A stretch of 64,000 nucleotides of DNA from Microcella putealis (GCF_004216575.1 NZ_SGWW01000001.1:310001-374000); one strand, 5' to 3'. Counted from the first letter of the stretch, positions 1-8,699 are shown. Numbers and translations are program-made. The notes: generated by a model not told the origin, from the sequence alone.

Positions 1-709
1 CCGCCCGGGCGATGACCTTTGCCCGCACCGACAGGTCGTGCAGAGGCCGCTCCCCCGGCTCGAGGCCCTCGCCGATGAGTTCGCCGCGCTTGACCTTCAC
101 CGGCGCACCCCAGTCTTCGCTCAGGACCGCCCAGAGCCCGGTCGGCCCGAGCACGATGTGGTCGATCTTGTCGAGCGGGCCTGAGCCCGCGAGCACGTCG
201 TGCCAGAGGGTGAAGCCGATGCCGAGGCTGAACAGGGCTCCCGCGGTCTTCTCCTCGGCGACGGCGGCGGCCAAGAGGTGCCGAATCTCGCGCGGCGCGC
301 TGCGCACGAGCTGCGCGTCGTACGGGTCGGGAATCTCGACGCCGCGCCCCACCCACTCGCGCATGACGTCGAGGTAGCGCTCGCGAAAGTATCCGCCCGG
401 ATGCCCATGGCTCGTCGCACTCGGACGGCTGTCGCCGCGAGAACGCGCGCCGCCTCCGGCCGAGTGCGCCCACGCGGCGCCGCCCCCACTGCCACTGTCG
501 CTGCCGGTGTCGTAGGCCGCGCGGGCCGACGGCGTTCCGATGCGCTGCCATGCCTGCTGCACGCGGTCGAACTCGGCGCTCGAGCCGCCCGTGTCGGGGT
601 GCGCCTCGCGCAGCCGCCGGCGGTACGCCTTCTTCAGCTCGTCATCGCTCGCAGTCGGCGCGACGCCGAGGACCTCGTACGGGTTCGACGCGAGGGGTGA
701 GTCTGCCAT
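1..709 (-). CDS. J-domain protein fused to a NERD-like domain (3' end outside window)
   Basis: The first 236 residues are visible and the C-terminus runs off the left edge. Residues about 9-60 form a J-domain with the HPD tripeptide at 37-39, the motif that stimulates Hsp70 (DnaK) ATPase. A Gly/Ser-rich linker follows, then from about residue 120 a region resembling the nuclease-related domain (NERD), with the segment IDHIVLGPTGLWAV. There is no Gly/Phe zinc-finger region as in true DnaJ, so this is not the housekeeping chaperone. The start ATG lies 9 bases after a TAGGCT box and is divergent to oligopeptidase B. The J-domain call is firm; the NERD call is moderate and its target is unknown. 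Confidence 0.75.
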   Translation of the reverse strand, partial: MADSPLASNPYEVLGVAPTASDDELKKAYRRRLREAHPDTGGSSAEFDRVQQAWQRIGTPSARAAYDTGSDSGSGGGAAWAHSAGGGARSRGDSRPSATSHGHPGGYFRERYLDVMREWVGRGVEIPDPYDAQLVRSAPREIRHLLAAAVAEEKTAGALFSLGIGFTLWHDVLAGSGPLDKIDHIVLGPTGLWAVLSEDWGAPVKVKRGELIGEGLEPGERPLHDLSVRAKVIARA

Positions 710-718
710 GGCGGGAAA

Positions 719-724
719 AGCCTA
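719..724 (-). promoter_or_regulatory. -10 element for the J-domain gene
   Basis: TAGGCT on the minus strand ends 9 bases before the ATG at 709. It shares its TA step (723-724) with the plus-strand -10 box of the divergent peptidase gene. Confidence 0.5.
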
Positions 725-728
725 CGCT
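723..728 (+). promoter_or_regulatory. -10 element, leaderless start of oligopeptidase B
   Basis: TACGCT is followed by 6 bases and then GTG at 735, the spacing expected when transcription starts at the start codon. Confidence 0.55.
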
Positions 729-734
729 TTGAGG

Positions 735-2984
735 GTGAGCATTCCCCCACCGGCAGCCAAGCGCATCCACGTCACCCGAACACACCACGGCGACACCGTC
801 ACCGACCACTACGAATGGATGCGCGACAAGACATCCGAGGACGTTCTCGCGCACCTGCGCGCCGAGAACGCGTACGCGGATGCGCGGATGGAGCACCTGG
901 GGCCGCTGCGGGAGCAGATCGTGGCCGAGATTCGTTCGCGCACGCAGGAGACCGACATGGGGATCCCCGTACGCGAGGGCGACTGGTGGTACTACGGGCG
1001 CACCGTCGAGGGGCAGCAGTACGGCATCCAGTGCCGCGTGGCCGCGCGGCCCATCGACCCGGCCGACCCGACCGACCCCGTGGCGTGGACTCCGCCGGCG
1101 CCGCTGAAAGACCCCGCGCAGCCGCGCGAGGGCGAGCAGGTGATCCTCGACGCGAACGTCGAGGCCGAGGGGCACGACTTCTTCTCGCTCGGCACGTTCG
1201 ACATTTCTGACGACGGGCGCCTCCTGCTGTTCGGCGTCGACACTGAGGGCGACGAGCGCTACACGCTGCGCATCCGCAACCTCGAGACCGGCGAGCAGCT
1301 GGCCGACGAAATTCGTGAGACGTCGTCTGGCGCGTTCTTTGACTCATCGGGCCGGTACGTCTTCTACTCGACCGTCGACGATTCGTGGCGCCCCGACACC
1401 GTGTGGCGGCACGAGGTCGGCACGGAGCCGGCCACCGACGTGCAGGTGTTTCACGAGCCCGACGACTCGTACTGGGTCGGGGCGGGGCGCACCCGCAGCG
1501 GGCGGTATCTCGTCATCGGCGCATCCTCATCGGTGACGAGCGAGACGCGCGTGCTCGACGCCTCCAACCCGACGGGCGAGTTTCAACTTCTCTGGCCGCG
1601 CGAGCAGGGCGTCGAGTACGACGCCGACCACGCGGTGATCGGCGGACGCGACTGGTGGCTCATCACGCACAACAAGAACGCCCCCGACTTCACCGTCGTC
1701 GCTGTGCCGGTGGATGACCCGCAGGCCAACCCCGTCACGGTGATTGCGCACGAGCCGGGGCGCCGCGTCGAGGGCGTCGACGCGTTCGCGCGGTTCCTCG
1801 TGTTCGACTACCGGAAGGACGGCCTGCCGAAGACCGCGGTCGCCCGCCTCGACGGCGGCGAGGGCCTCGACGGCCTGCGCTGGCAGCAGCTCACACCCCC
1901 GACCGCCGCGCGCGGCGAGGGCCTGTTGTCGATCGGCGCCTGCGGCAACCCCGAGTGGCGGCAGCCGACCCTGCGCATCGGCTACACGAGCTTCATCGAG
2001 CCCGCGACCGTCGCCTCCTACGATGTGGCGGCGGGCTTCTACACGATCCTGAAGCGGCAGCCGGTGCTCGGCGGGTACGCCTCGGCCGACTACGCCGAGA
2101 AGCGCGACTGGGCAACGGCGGCCGACGGCACACGGGTGCCGATCTCGCTCGTCTGGAAGCGCGGGCTCGTGCCCGCGCTCGACGGCCTCGCCCCCTCCGA
2201 CGATGCCCGCCCCGAGCCCAGCCCCCCCGAGCTCAGCCCGCTCGAGCTGTACGGCTACGGCTCGTACGAGGCAAGCATGGACCCGGGCTTCTCGATCCCG
2301 CGTCTGTCGCTGCTCGACCGCGGCGTCGTGTTCGCCATCGCCCACGTGCGCGGCGGCGGCGAGCTCGGGCGCGACTGGTACGAGAAGGGCAAGTTCGGCC
2401 ACAAGAAGAACACCTTCACCGACTTCATCGCGGCCGCACAGCACCTCGTCGACACCGGCGTCACGGCCCCCGACCGCATGGTCGCCGAGGGCGGCAGCGC
2501 GGGCGGCCTGCTGATGGGCGCCGTCGCGAACATGGCGCCCGAGTTGTTCGCCGGCATCCTTGCCGACGTGCCGTTCGTTGATCCGCTGACGAGCATCCTC
2601 GACCCGTCGCTGCCGCTCACGGTCATCGAGTGGGACGAGTGGGGCAACCCGCTCGACGACGCCGAGGCGTACCACTACATCAAGAGCTACGCGCCGTACG
2701 AGAACGTGACCGATCAGCGCTACCCGCGCATCCTCGCGGTGACGAGCCTGAACGACACGCGCGTGCTCTACGTCGAGCCGGCGAAGTGGGTGGCGCGACT
2801 GCGCGAGGTCGGGGCCGACGCGATTCTGCGCTGCGAGATGGAGGCCGGGCACGGCGGCGTGTCGGGCCGCTACTCGGCCTGGAACCAGCGCGCTATCGAA
2901 CTCGCGTGGCTGCTCGACGTGCTGGGAAAGGCTGACGCGCTGGGGACGGCTGACGGTGATGGAGGGACTGACGCGACGCCCTGA
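735..2984 (+). CDS. ptrB: oligopeptidase B / S9 prolyl oligopeptidase family peptidase
   Basis: A 749-residue cytosolic serine peptidase that cuts short peptides, typically after basic residues in the oligopeptidase B group. The N-terminal beta-propeller (about 70-430) covers a C-terminal alpha/beta hydrolase. The catalytic triad is visible: Ser588 in GGSAGG, Asp674 in LNDTRV and His706 in EAGHGG. I chose GTG 735 because the protein then begins with the typical Pro-rich segment leading to YEWMRDK and sits 6 bases after a -10 box. An in-frame ATG at 708 would add nine residues and is the main alternative. The 3' end overlaps the convergent surface-protein gene by 92 bases. Confidence 0.93.
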   Translation: MSIPPPAAKRIHVTRTHHGDTVTDHYEWMRDKTSEDVLAHLRAENAYADARMEHLGPLREQIVAEIRSRTQETDMGIPVREGDWWYYGRTVEGQQYGIQCRVAARPIDPADPTDPVAWTPPAPLKDPAQPREGEQVILDANVEAEGHDFFSLGTFDISDDGRLLLFGVDTEGDERYTLRIRNLETGEQLADEIRETSSGAFFDSSGRYVFYSTVDDSWRPDTVWRHEVGTEPATDVQVFHEPDDSYWVGAGRTRSGRYLVIGASSSVTSETRVLDASNPTGEFQLLWPREQGVEYDADHAVIGGRDWWLITHNKNAPDFTVVAVPVDDPQANPVTVIAHEPGRRVEGVDAFARFLVFDYRKDGLPKTAVARLDGGEGLDGLRWQQLTPPTAARGEGLLSIGACGNPEWRQPTLRIGYTSFIEPATVASYDVAAGFYTILKRQPVLGGYASADYAEKRDWATAADGTRVPISLVWKRGLVPALDGLAPSDDARPEPSPPELSPLELYGYGSYEASMDPGFSIPRLSLLDRGVVFAIAHVRGGGELGRDWYEKGKFGHKKNTFTDFIAAAQHLVDTGVTAPDRMVAEGGSAGGLLMGAVANMAPELFAGILADVPFVDPLTSILDPSLPLTVIEWDEWGNPLDDAEAYHYIKSYAPYENVTDQRYPRILAVTSLNDTRVLYVEPAKWVARLREVGADAILRCEMEAGHGGVSGRYSAWNQRAIELAWLLDVLGKADALGTADGDGGTDATP

Positions 2985-4413
2985 TCGCGGCGGCGCCCGT
3001 CGCCAACAGGGCAACAGCAAGAGCGCCCAGGATGCTCGCGGCGAGCGGGTCGGCGCCGGTCGGCGGCAGCTCGGGAGCAGCCGCGAACGCGGTGACGTCA
3101 CCGGTGCCGTCTGCGACGAGCGGCGCATCGGCCGCCGTCACGGTGATCGGGATGCTCGCATCGCCCACCGTAATGACGTGCTCGCCGGGCGGCACCGTCG
3201 TCGGCACGAGCAGCGTGGCGCTGAACGCACCCCTGACGTCGGTGGTGGCGGTGCCGAGCAGCACCGGGTCAGAGTTAAGGATCACCGGGTAGTCGCGCTC
3301 GGGGTCGAAGCCTGAGCCCGTCAGGGTGAGCGAGGCGCCGGCCTGCACGCTCGTCGCGCCGAGCGCGATCGCCGGCGCGGGCGCATCGACGACATCAGGT
3401 TCGGGCACCGTGTAGGTGATAGACGCGAAGCCATCGCCCACGTTGTCGCGCAGCTCGACGACCTCGGCGCCGTCGACCAGGTAGCCAGAGCCACCGCCCC
3501 CACCACCACTCGCAAGCACGACCTGGACGACGTCGGCGGGTTCGCCACGGGTCGTGCCGGCGGCTTCGGCACCGTGCCCGCCGCCGTAGTAGCCCGATCC
3601 ACCGCCTCCCAGGGTCGACAGCCCGGGAACCGCGCCGAGTCCGGGCCGAATGATCGACGCATCAACGCGGGCGGGGTTCACACCGGGCGGCACGCCGAGG
3701 CTCACGACCTGAACGTCCTCGAGCTCGAGATCGCCCGTAACGAACGAAATGGTGTCCGCACTCGCGCCGGGTGCTGTCGCGGTCGCGCCGAACCCGACGA
3801 AGGAGTAGCCCGGCGCCGGCTGCACGCTCGTGCCGTCCATCCCGTCGGCGCCCTCCGCCGCGAGCGAGAAGCCGCCCGCGCCACCCGGGCCACAGACGGC
3901 GAGAATTGCCGTGTCGATGCATCGGCTGCCGGCACCGCCACCACCGGCGACCGCGAGCACATCGGACGCCGACGCGAGAACCGACGCCCCGCCGCCCCGC
4001 ATCGTTTCGGTGGCAAAAGTCGGTCCTCCGATGACGGCGCCGCTGCCAAACGTGCCCGCTGCGCCCACCAGAAGCGACAGCGCCGCACCAGGGTCGACGG
4101 GCACGGTCGCCGTGAGCCATCCGCCGGCACCGCCCGGCGACAGAGCCGGAGGAATCTCGTAGCTGGCGCCCGACCCGGCGGCCAATTCGACCGTGACCTC
4201 CGTGACGCCGGCAGGCACGACCCACTCGTACTCCTCGCCGTCGGCGCGGAAGGGAAACTCGACGGTGAGAGTATCGCCCGGGTTCGCGTAGACCCCGAAG
4301 TCATCGGAGCCGGGCAGGGCAAGCGCGGGTGTCGCGGCGAACGCGAGCGGCGCAAGAAGTGCGGTGAGGCCCACCGCGGCGCGACTGTGGGCGCGGCGGG
4401 TCGTCGGTGACAT
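2893..4413 (-). CDS. secreted glycine-rich protein with LPXTG-type anchor
   Basis: A 506-residue predicted surface protein. A signal peptide (about 1-40, ending near TPALALPG) is followed by a glycine-rich domain with many GGGG/GAGG runs, like the bacterial glycine-rich domain of adhesion-type proteins. An Ig-like/IPT-like segment follows (about 330-410). Near the C-terminus is LPPTG, then a hydrophobic helix and basic residues, the order of a sortase sorting signal. The reading frame continues about 25 residues past the basic tail, antisense to the end of the peptidase gene, which is unusual. The start at ATG 4413 is set by TAGAGT seven bases upstream. Substrate and adhesive role are inferred only. 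Confidence 0.8.
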   Translation of the reverse strand: MSPTTRRAHSRAAVGLTALLAPLAFAATPALALPGSDDFGVYANPGDTLTVEFPFRADGEEYEWVVPAGVTEVTVELAAGSGASYEIPPALSPGGAGGWLTATVPVDPGAALSLLVGAAGTFGSGAVIGGPTFATETMRGGGASVLASASDVLAVAGGGGAGSRCIDTAILAVCGPGGAGGFSLAAEGADGMDGTSVQPAPGYSFVGFGATATAPGASADTISFVTGDLELEDVQVVSLGVPPGVNPARVDASIIRPGLGAVPGLSTLGGGGSGYYGGGHGAEAAGTTRGEPADVVQVVLASGGGGGGSGYLVDGAEVVELRDNVGDGFASITYTVPEPDVVDAPAPAIALGATSVQAGASLTLTGSGFDPERDYPVILNSDPVLLGTATTDVRGAFSATLLVPTTVPPGEHVITVGDASIPITVTAADAPLVADGTGDVTAFAAAPELPPTGADPLAASILGALAVALLATGAAAIRASRQSLHHRQPSPARQPFPARRAATRVR

Positions 4414-4420
4414 GGGTTCG

Positions 4421-4426
4421 ACTCTA
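4421..4426 (-). promoter_or_regulatory. -10 element, leaderless start of LPXTG protein gene
   Basis: TAGAGT on the minus strand, 7 bases before the ATG at 4413. This spacing favours 4413 over the upstream ATG at 4437. Confidence 0.55.
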
Positions 4427-4537
4427 TGCAGAGGCATCGACCGATTTCCACTGTTGCGTATCCCTCGACTATCGAGATCGACAGTCCTGGGTAAGGCTCA
4501 CAACGGAAAAGCGCCGTGAAGGGTGCGAAATCCGCAT

Positions 4538-5470
4538 TCAGGCGAGCGCGGCGAGTTCCTCGTCGGTGAGCACAAGATCGAACGACTCAACGAGTGCGGC
4601 CAGCTGCTCGGTCGAGCGGGCGCTCGCGATCGGGGCGCCGACCGTGGGCTGCTGGCGCAACCAGGCGAGTGCGACGGCGGTCATGGATGCTCCGCGCGCA
4701 TCCGCGACGCCGGTGAGCGCCTCAAGAACGCGCATCGCCCGCTCGTCGTCGAGCAGCTTCGTCGCGTTGCCGGCGCGCGGCGAGTCGACCGCGTCGCCGC
4801 CGGCCCGATACTTGCCGGTCAAAAAGCCGCCCTGCAGGGCGCCGTAGGGCAGCTGCACGATTCCCAGGTCGGCGACCGTGGGGGCGAGCGCCGTTTCGTA
4901 GTCGCGGCGCACGAGGTTGTAGCCGTCCTGGGCGACGGTGAAGCCGACCACACCGTGGGCGGCCGCGACCGTGACCGCGCTGCGCAGACGCTCACCCGTG
5001 AAGTTCGAGGCCCCGAGCTGTCGCACGCGACCGTCGGCCACGAGCTCGGCAAAGGCCGTCACCACCTCGTCTTGCGGCACCGCGTCGTCGTCGCGGTGCG
5101 CGTAGTAGAGGTCGATGTAGTCGGTCTGCAGTCGCTCGAGAGACTCGTCGAGGGCAGCGCGGATGTTCTCGGGCGCGAGACCCTTGCGATCGCTCTTCAT
5201 CGACACCTTCGTCGCGATGCTGATCGTCGAGCGCATGCCCGGGCGCGCGGCGAGCCACTCGCCGAGCACGGTCTCTGACTCGCCGCCGCTGTGGCCGTCT
5301 GCCCACTCGGAGTAGACGTCGGCGGTGTCGATGGCCGTGCCGCCCGCCTCGACGAAGGCGTCGAGGACGGCGAAGCTCGCGTCGCGGTCGGCCGTCCAGC
5401 CGAACACGTTGCCGCCGAGCACGAGCGGGCCGAAAGCAGTCTGGTTCTGGATGTTGTCAGAAAGCGTCAC
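4538..5470 (-). CDS. aldo/keto reductase
   Basis: A 310-residue NADPH-dependent oxidoreductase of the AKR superfamily, a single TIM barrel in the cytosol. The family tetrad is recognisable: Asp and Tyr in the IDTADVYSEW segment, Lys in SIATKVSM, and His in DLYYAHRDDD. The length fits the family (about 310-330). The frame is open further upstream, but GTG 5470 gives the usual N-terminus (TLSDNIQ...) and lies 8 bases after a TACGGT box. It is a single-gene unit, and the substrate cannot be told from the sequence; general aldehyde or ketone reduction is the safe statement. Confidence 0.9.
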   Translation of the reverse strand: MTLSDNIQNQTAFGPLVLGGNVFGWTADRDASFAVLDAFVEAGGTAIDTADVYSEWADGHSGGESETVLGEWLAARPGMRSTISIATKVSMKSDRKGLAPENIRAALDESLERLQTDYIDLYYAHRDDDAVPQDEVVTAFAELVADGRVRQLGASNFTGERLRSAVTVAAAHGVVGFTVAQDGYNLVRRDYETALAPTVADLGIVQLPYGALQGGFLTGKYRAGGDAVDSPRAGNATKLLDDERAMRVLEALTGVADARGASMTAVALAWLRQQPTVGAPIASARSTEQLAALVESFDLVLTDEELAALA

Positions 5471-5478
5471 GAGGGGAA

Positions 5479-5484
5479 ACCGTA
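5479..5484 (-). promoter_or_regulatory. -10 element for aldo/keto reductase
   Basis: TACGGT on the minus strand, 8 bases before GTG 5470; predicts a leaderless or nearly leaderless mRNA. Confidence 0.45.
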
Positions 5485-5520
5485 GACCGGCTGACTGAGA
5501 GCGGGATGCGCGCTGACTGT

Positions 5521-6021
5521 TCAGCTCCGCGCGGCCACGCCCCACTGCACGCTGACGACCCGATCGCCCGCGCCGAAGGCGAGCGTTGCCCGCACGAACT
5601 CCCCCGCGAGCGCCCGCGGCAGCCAGAGTGCGGCGTCGGCCCACATGCGCTCCAGCGGTATCGCGTCGAGATCGAACCACTCGGGTGCGAGTTCGTCGCT
5701 CGCGGTCGGCTCGCCCGCGAAAGTGTCGCAGCGGTAGGCGTGCGAGAACTGCGACCAGCGCGGCTCATCGACGAAGGGGTAGGCGATCTCGCCGATCGGC
5801 ACCAGCGCGTCGGGTTCGACGACCACACCGATCTCTTCCGCCACCTCGCGCACGGCGGCCTCGCGAGGCGACTCCCCGGGCTCGAGCTTGCCGCCCGGCC
5901 CGACGAGCCGCCCGACGCCCAAGCCGGTTAGCTTGCGGCCGAGCAACACCTGCCGCTGCGGTCGCCCGGCGACGTCGACTGTGCGGGTCAAGTAGACCAC
6001 CGCCACGTCGAACATCGCCAT
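5521..6021 (-). CDS. Nudix hydrolase (MutT-like)
   Basis: A 166-residue Nudix protein. The Nudix box is complete: GGKLEPGE, then REAAVREVAEEIGV, which supplies the Mg2+-binding glutamates. Residues near the start (VLLGRKLTG) and WFDLDAIPLERM in the C-terminal half recall 8-oxo-dGTPase/MTH1-type members. Its likely role is sanitising an oxidised nucleotide or another nucleoside diphosphate derivative; the exact substrate is not shown. ATG 6021 lies 6 bases after TAGGCT. A second ATG two codons later is possible. It is divergent from the membrane protein gene that follows. Confidence 0.88.
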   Translation of the reverse strand: MAMFDVAVVYLTRTVDVAGRPQRQVLLGRKLTGLGVGRLVGPGGKLEPGESPREAAVREVAEEIGVVVEPDALVPIGEIAYPFVDEPRWSQFSHAYRCDTFAGEPTASDELAPEWFDLDAIPLERMWADAALWLPRALAGEFVRATLAFGAGDRVVSVQWGVAARS

Positions 6022-6027
6022 GATCGA

Positions 6028-6033
6028 AGCCTA
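6028..6033 (-). promoter_or_regulatory. -10 element, leaderless start of Nudix gene
   Basis: TAGGCT on the minus strand with a 6-base gap to ATG 6021. Confidence 0.55.
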
Positions 6034-6092
6034 GGCGGCGCGAATTTCTGTGCACGCGCACAGCGCGCCCCGTTCGCCCGGCCCGCGCTTGC

Positions 6093-6098
6093 TAGCCT
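6093..6098 (+). promoter_or_regulatory. -10 element, leaderless start of membrane protein gene
   Basis: TAGCCT followed by exactly 7 bases and GTG 6106. It faces away from the Nudix promoter about 60 bases to the left. Confidence 0.55.
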
Positions 6099-6105
6099 CA
6101 GCGTC

Positions 6106-6804
6106 GTGACAGTGACGTCCGCGCCCGAGGGGCGCACCGCATCCCCCGCCCCCGTGACCACCCTGCGGCGCATCGCCGGCGTCGTCTCGCTGCTGGCGAG
6201 CGCGACGGTGCTCGCCGCCCTCATCACGCAGATCACCGACCAGGTGTCGGTCGGCCGCTTCGAGCCGACCGAGTACTTCGCGTTCTTCACGATCCAGACG
6301 GCGATGATCAACATCGTCGTGCTCGCGGTCGGCGGCGTCATGGCGCTGAGGAGCGAGCGCGACACGCGCCTGTATACGGCGATCCGCGCATCCGTCTTCT
6401 CGTACGCGATCGTGACGGGCGTCGTGTACAACCTGCTGTTGCGCGACGTGCCGAACTCCGACGGGTACGTGGGGCCGTGGTGGCCGAACGAGGCGCTACA
6501 CGTCTGGATTCCCATCTACATCGCCGTCGATTGGATGCTCGCCTCCGGTCGCGCGCGCATCGCCTGGTCGGCCATGTGGCTCGCCGTCTCGTACCCGCTG
6601 ATCTGGGTGGGGGTCACGATGCTGCGCGGCGCTGCTGACGGCTGGTACCCGTACCCGTTCTTGGAGCCCTTCGGCCCGAACGGCGTGGTCGGGGTGGTCG
6701 CCCACGTCGTCGGGATCGCGGCGTTCATCATCGGCTTGACGGCCATCGCGGTCGTCATCAACTACGTTCAGACGCGGTCGTCGAGCACCTCTGCCGCACG
6801 CTGA
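6106..6804 (+). CDS. Pr6Pr-family integral membrane protein
   Basis: A 232-residue protein with six predicted membrane helices (about 20-45, 60-82, 92-113, 125-145, 150-172 and 200-225). The family-typical loop contains FFTIQTAMINIVV and GPWWPNEALHVWIPIY. This matches the Pr6Pr family of small actinobacterial membrane proteins, whose function is not known to me. The start GTG 6106 is set by a -10 box 7 bases upstream. Its last 37 bases overlap the 3' end of the convergent GntR regulator gene. Confidence 0.8.
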   Translation: MTVTSAPEGRTASPAPVTTLRRIAGVVSLLASATVLAALITQITDQVSVGRFEPTEYFAFFTIQTAMINIVVLAVGGVMALRSERDTRLYTAIRASVFSYAIVTGVVYNLLLRDVPNSDGYVGPWWPNEALHVWIPIYIAVDWMLASGRARIAWSAMWLAVSYPLIWVGVTMLRGAADGWYPYPFLEPFGPNGVVGVVAHVVGIAAFIIGLTAIAVVINYVQTRSSSTSAAR

Positions 6805-7613
6805 ATCAGGGCGCGGGCCTCGGCGAGACGGGCGTCAGACGCGCCATCCGACGACATGCCACGTCGGGCGTCAAGGTCGAACGCGATCAAATCCCCGCGG
6901 TGCCAGGTGGCGAAGTGCTCGATGAAGCGGCCATCCTCCGACTCGGTGACCCCTTCGAGCAGCAAGAGCGGTGCGCCAGTGTGCACGCCGAGTAGCCCCG
7001 CAAGGGTGAGGTCGGCGGCGACCGCGCGCACGGTGCGCCGGCCGCCCGCAATGCGCAACCCGAATCGATCGCTCAGAACGGCGTGCAGCGAGGCGTCACG
7101 CAGATCATCGGCCGTCAGCTCGCCCGCCAGCGCGGTGGGCAACCACGTGCGGATAAACGCGGTCGGTGTCCCGTCGAGTGACCTGAGCCGCTCGAGCCGC
7201 ACGGCGAGTTGCCCTCCCAATTCGGGGATAGGCCTCGGCGCCACCTCCGTGCTCATCGAGAGGATGTCGGTGCGGAGCTCCGAGCCCGCCTCGCGCATTT
7301 GCGCGTACAGCCCCGACGAGTCATTCACGATGCGGTGCCGCTGCCGCTCGGGGGCGACCACCGAGCCGCGGCCGCGGCCGCGCACGACCAACCCCTCGGT
7401 GACGAGAGTGGCCATCGCCTGACGTGCGACGGAGCGCGAGACCCCGTACTTCTCTTGTAGATGGGCCTCGGTCGGCAACACCTCGCCGGGCAACAAATCG
7501 CGGTCGCGAATCTGATCGCGCAGATAGCGCGCGAGTTGCGCGTGTAAGGGCTCGCGCGACTGAGGGTCGAGACCCCGCGAGGTCGGGCGCGTCGAGTGGG
7601 CGGCCTCCGTCAT
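6768..7613 (-). CDS. GntR family transcriptional regulator with UTRA ligand domain
   Basis: A 281-residue regulator. Residues about 20-90 form the winged helix-turn-helix (LRDQIRDRDLLPGEVLPTE, then YGVSRSVARQAMATL), and residues about 110-250 form the UTRA effector domain of the HutC subgroup. It is the last gene of the acid-sugar operon, so it most likely represses that operon and responds to a sugar acid or its phosphate. It also has its own -10 box (7620-7625), which would let it be made when the rest of the operon is off. No ligand can be read from the sequence. Confidence 0.9.
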   Translation of the reverse strand: MTEAAHSTRPTSRGLDPQSREPLHAQLARYLRDQIRDRDLLPGEVLPTEAHLQEKYGVSRSVARQAMATLVTEGLVVRGRGRGSVVAPERQRHRIVNDSSGLYAQMREAGSELRTDILSMSTEVAPRPIPELGGQLAVRLERLRSLDGTPTAFIRTWLPTALAGELTADDLRDASLHAVLSDRFGLRIAGGRRTVRAVAADLTLAGLLGVHTGAPLLLLEGVTESEDGRFIEHFATWHRGDLIAFDLDARRGMSSDGASDARLAEARALIQRAAEVLDDRV

Positions 7614-7619
7614 GCGGTC

Positions 7620-7625
7620 AGCCTA
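7620..7625 (-). promoter_or_regulatory. -10 element, internal leaderless promoter of the gntR-type gene
   Basis: TAGGCT on the minus strand, 6 bases before ATG 7613, in the 36-base gap after the dehydrogenase gene. Confidence 0.5.
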
Positions 7626-7649
7626 CGGAAGGGCGCTCTCCGACGCCGG

Positions 7650-8699
7650 TCAGGCCTGCAGCGCGTCGGCACTCGCTTGTGCCGCCTGCCAGACCTGGTC
7701 CCATCCCGGCGCAAGCTCCGCCGCGCGCTCCAGCGCGAGGACGAGCGAGCCCTCCCGGGCGATCCCCTGTCCGGCGATATCGAACGCTGTTCCGTGGTCG
7801 ACAGAGACGCGCACCACGGGCAGGCCGACGGTGATGTTCACGCCGTCGTCGCCGTACACCGCCTTGAAGGGCGCGTGTCCCTGGTCGTGGTAGCACGCGA
7901 CCACGAAGTTCCACTTGCCACGAACCGCCTGCGGAATCAGTGCATCCGCCGCGATCGGACCGTGGGCGGGAATTCCCGCCGCGACCGCACGCTCAACCGC
8001 GGGCCGCAGGATCTCATCGTCTTGGTGACCGAACAGCCCGTTCTCGCCGGCGTGCGGGTTAAGGCCAGCGACCCCGATGGGCTCCGATTCCCGACCACTG
8101 GCGCTCGCGTAGGCGTGCACGAGGCTCAAGACGCCGTCCACGCGCTCGGGGGTGATGCCGGCGATGGCGTCGCTCAACGAGACGTGGGTCGTGAGGTGGA
8201 AGATCGACAACGCGCCCGCTGAGAGAACGAGCGAATAGTTCTTCACCCCAAACTCGTGGGCCAGCAGCTCGGTGTGGCCGGGGAAGGCGTGCCCGCCGAG
8301 GTGCATCGCCGCCTTATTGAGCGGGGGCGTGACGATCGCGTCAACGGAACCCTCCTTGGCGAGCCGGCAGGCCTCGACAACAAAGCGGTATGCCCCGTCC
8401 CCCGCGGCCGCTGAGAGCTCGCCGAGCGGAACATCCGACAGGTCGGGTCCGGTTTGCAGCACCTCGATCAGCGTCGGGTCGTTCGTCGCGTCATCGGGGT
8501 GAGCGATCGTGACGACCGCATCCGGGTCGAGCCCCACGGTCTCGACGCCTCGGCGCAACACACCGACGTCGCCCACCACGATCGGCGCCAGTTTTGCGCG
8601 CAGCTCGGGGTGCGATAGCAGCGCCCTCGCGATGATCTCGGGGCCGATTCCGGCAGCGTCACCGAGGGTGACGGCAAGGCGAGGGGTCGTACGGCTCAC
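7650..8699 (-). CDS. pdxA2: PdxA2-like 4-phospho-D-threonate (or erythronate) dehydrogenase
   Basis: A 349-residue protein of the PdxA family. It has the metal-binding histidine segments (GHTELLAHE and CYHDQGHAPFK) and the N-terminal GDAAGIGPEI motif. True PdxA acts in vitamin B6 synthesis, but this gene overlaps a DUF1537 kinase by 4 bases. By established precedent (DtnK/PdxA2), that pairing oxidises and decarboxylates 4-phospho-D-threonate to dihydroxyacetone phosphate. I therefore assign it to acid-sugar catabolism rather than pyridoxine synthesis. Whether the substrate is threonate or erythronate is not settled by sequence. Confidence 0.85.
   Translation of the reverse strand: MSRTTPRLAVTLGDAAGIGPEIIARALLSHPELRAKLAPIVVGDVGVLRRGVETVGLDPDAVVTIAHPDDATNDPTLIEVLQTGPDLSDVPLGELSAAAGDGAYRFVVEACRLAKEGSVDAIVTPPLNKAAMHLGGHAFPGHTELLAHEFGVKNYSLVLSAGALSIFHLTTHVSLSDAIAGITPERVDGVLSLVHAYASASGRESEPIGVAGLNPHAGENGLFGHQDDEILRPAVERAVAAGIPAHGPIAADALIPQAVRGKWNFVVACYHDQGHAPFKAVYGDDGVNITVGLPVVRVSVDHGTAFDIAGQGIAREGSLVLALERAAELAPGWDQVWQAAQASADALQA

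Noticed and set aside
1527..3128. Long open frame (533 codons) on the minus strand across the oligopeptidase gene
   Set aside because: It is antisense to a gene with a full catalytic triad, has no recognisable domain and an Arg/Val-rich composition typical of shadow frames in GC-rich DNA.
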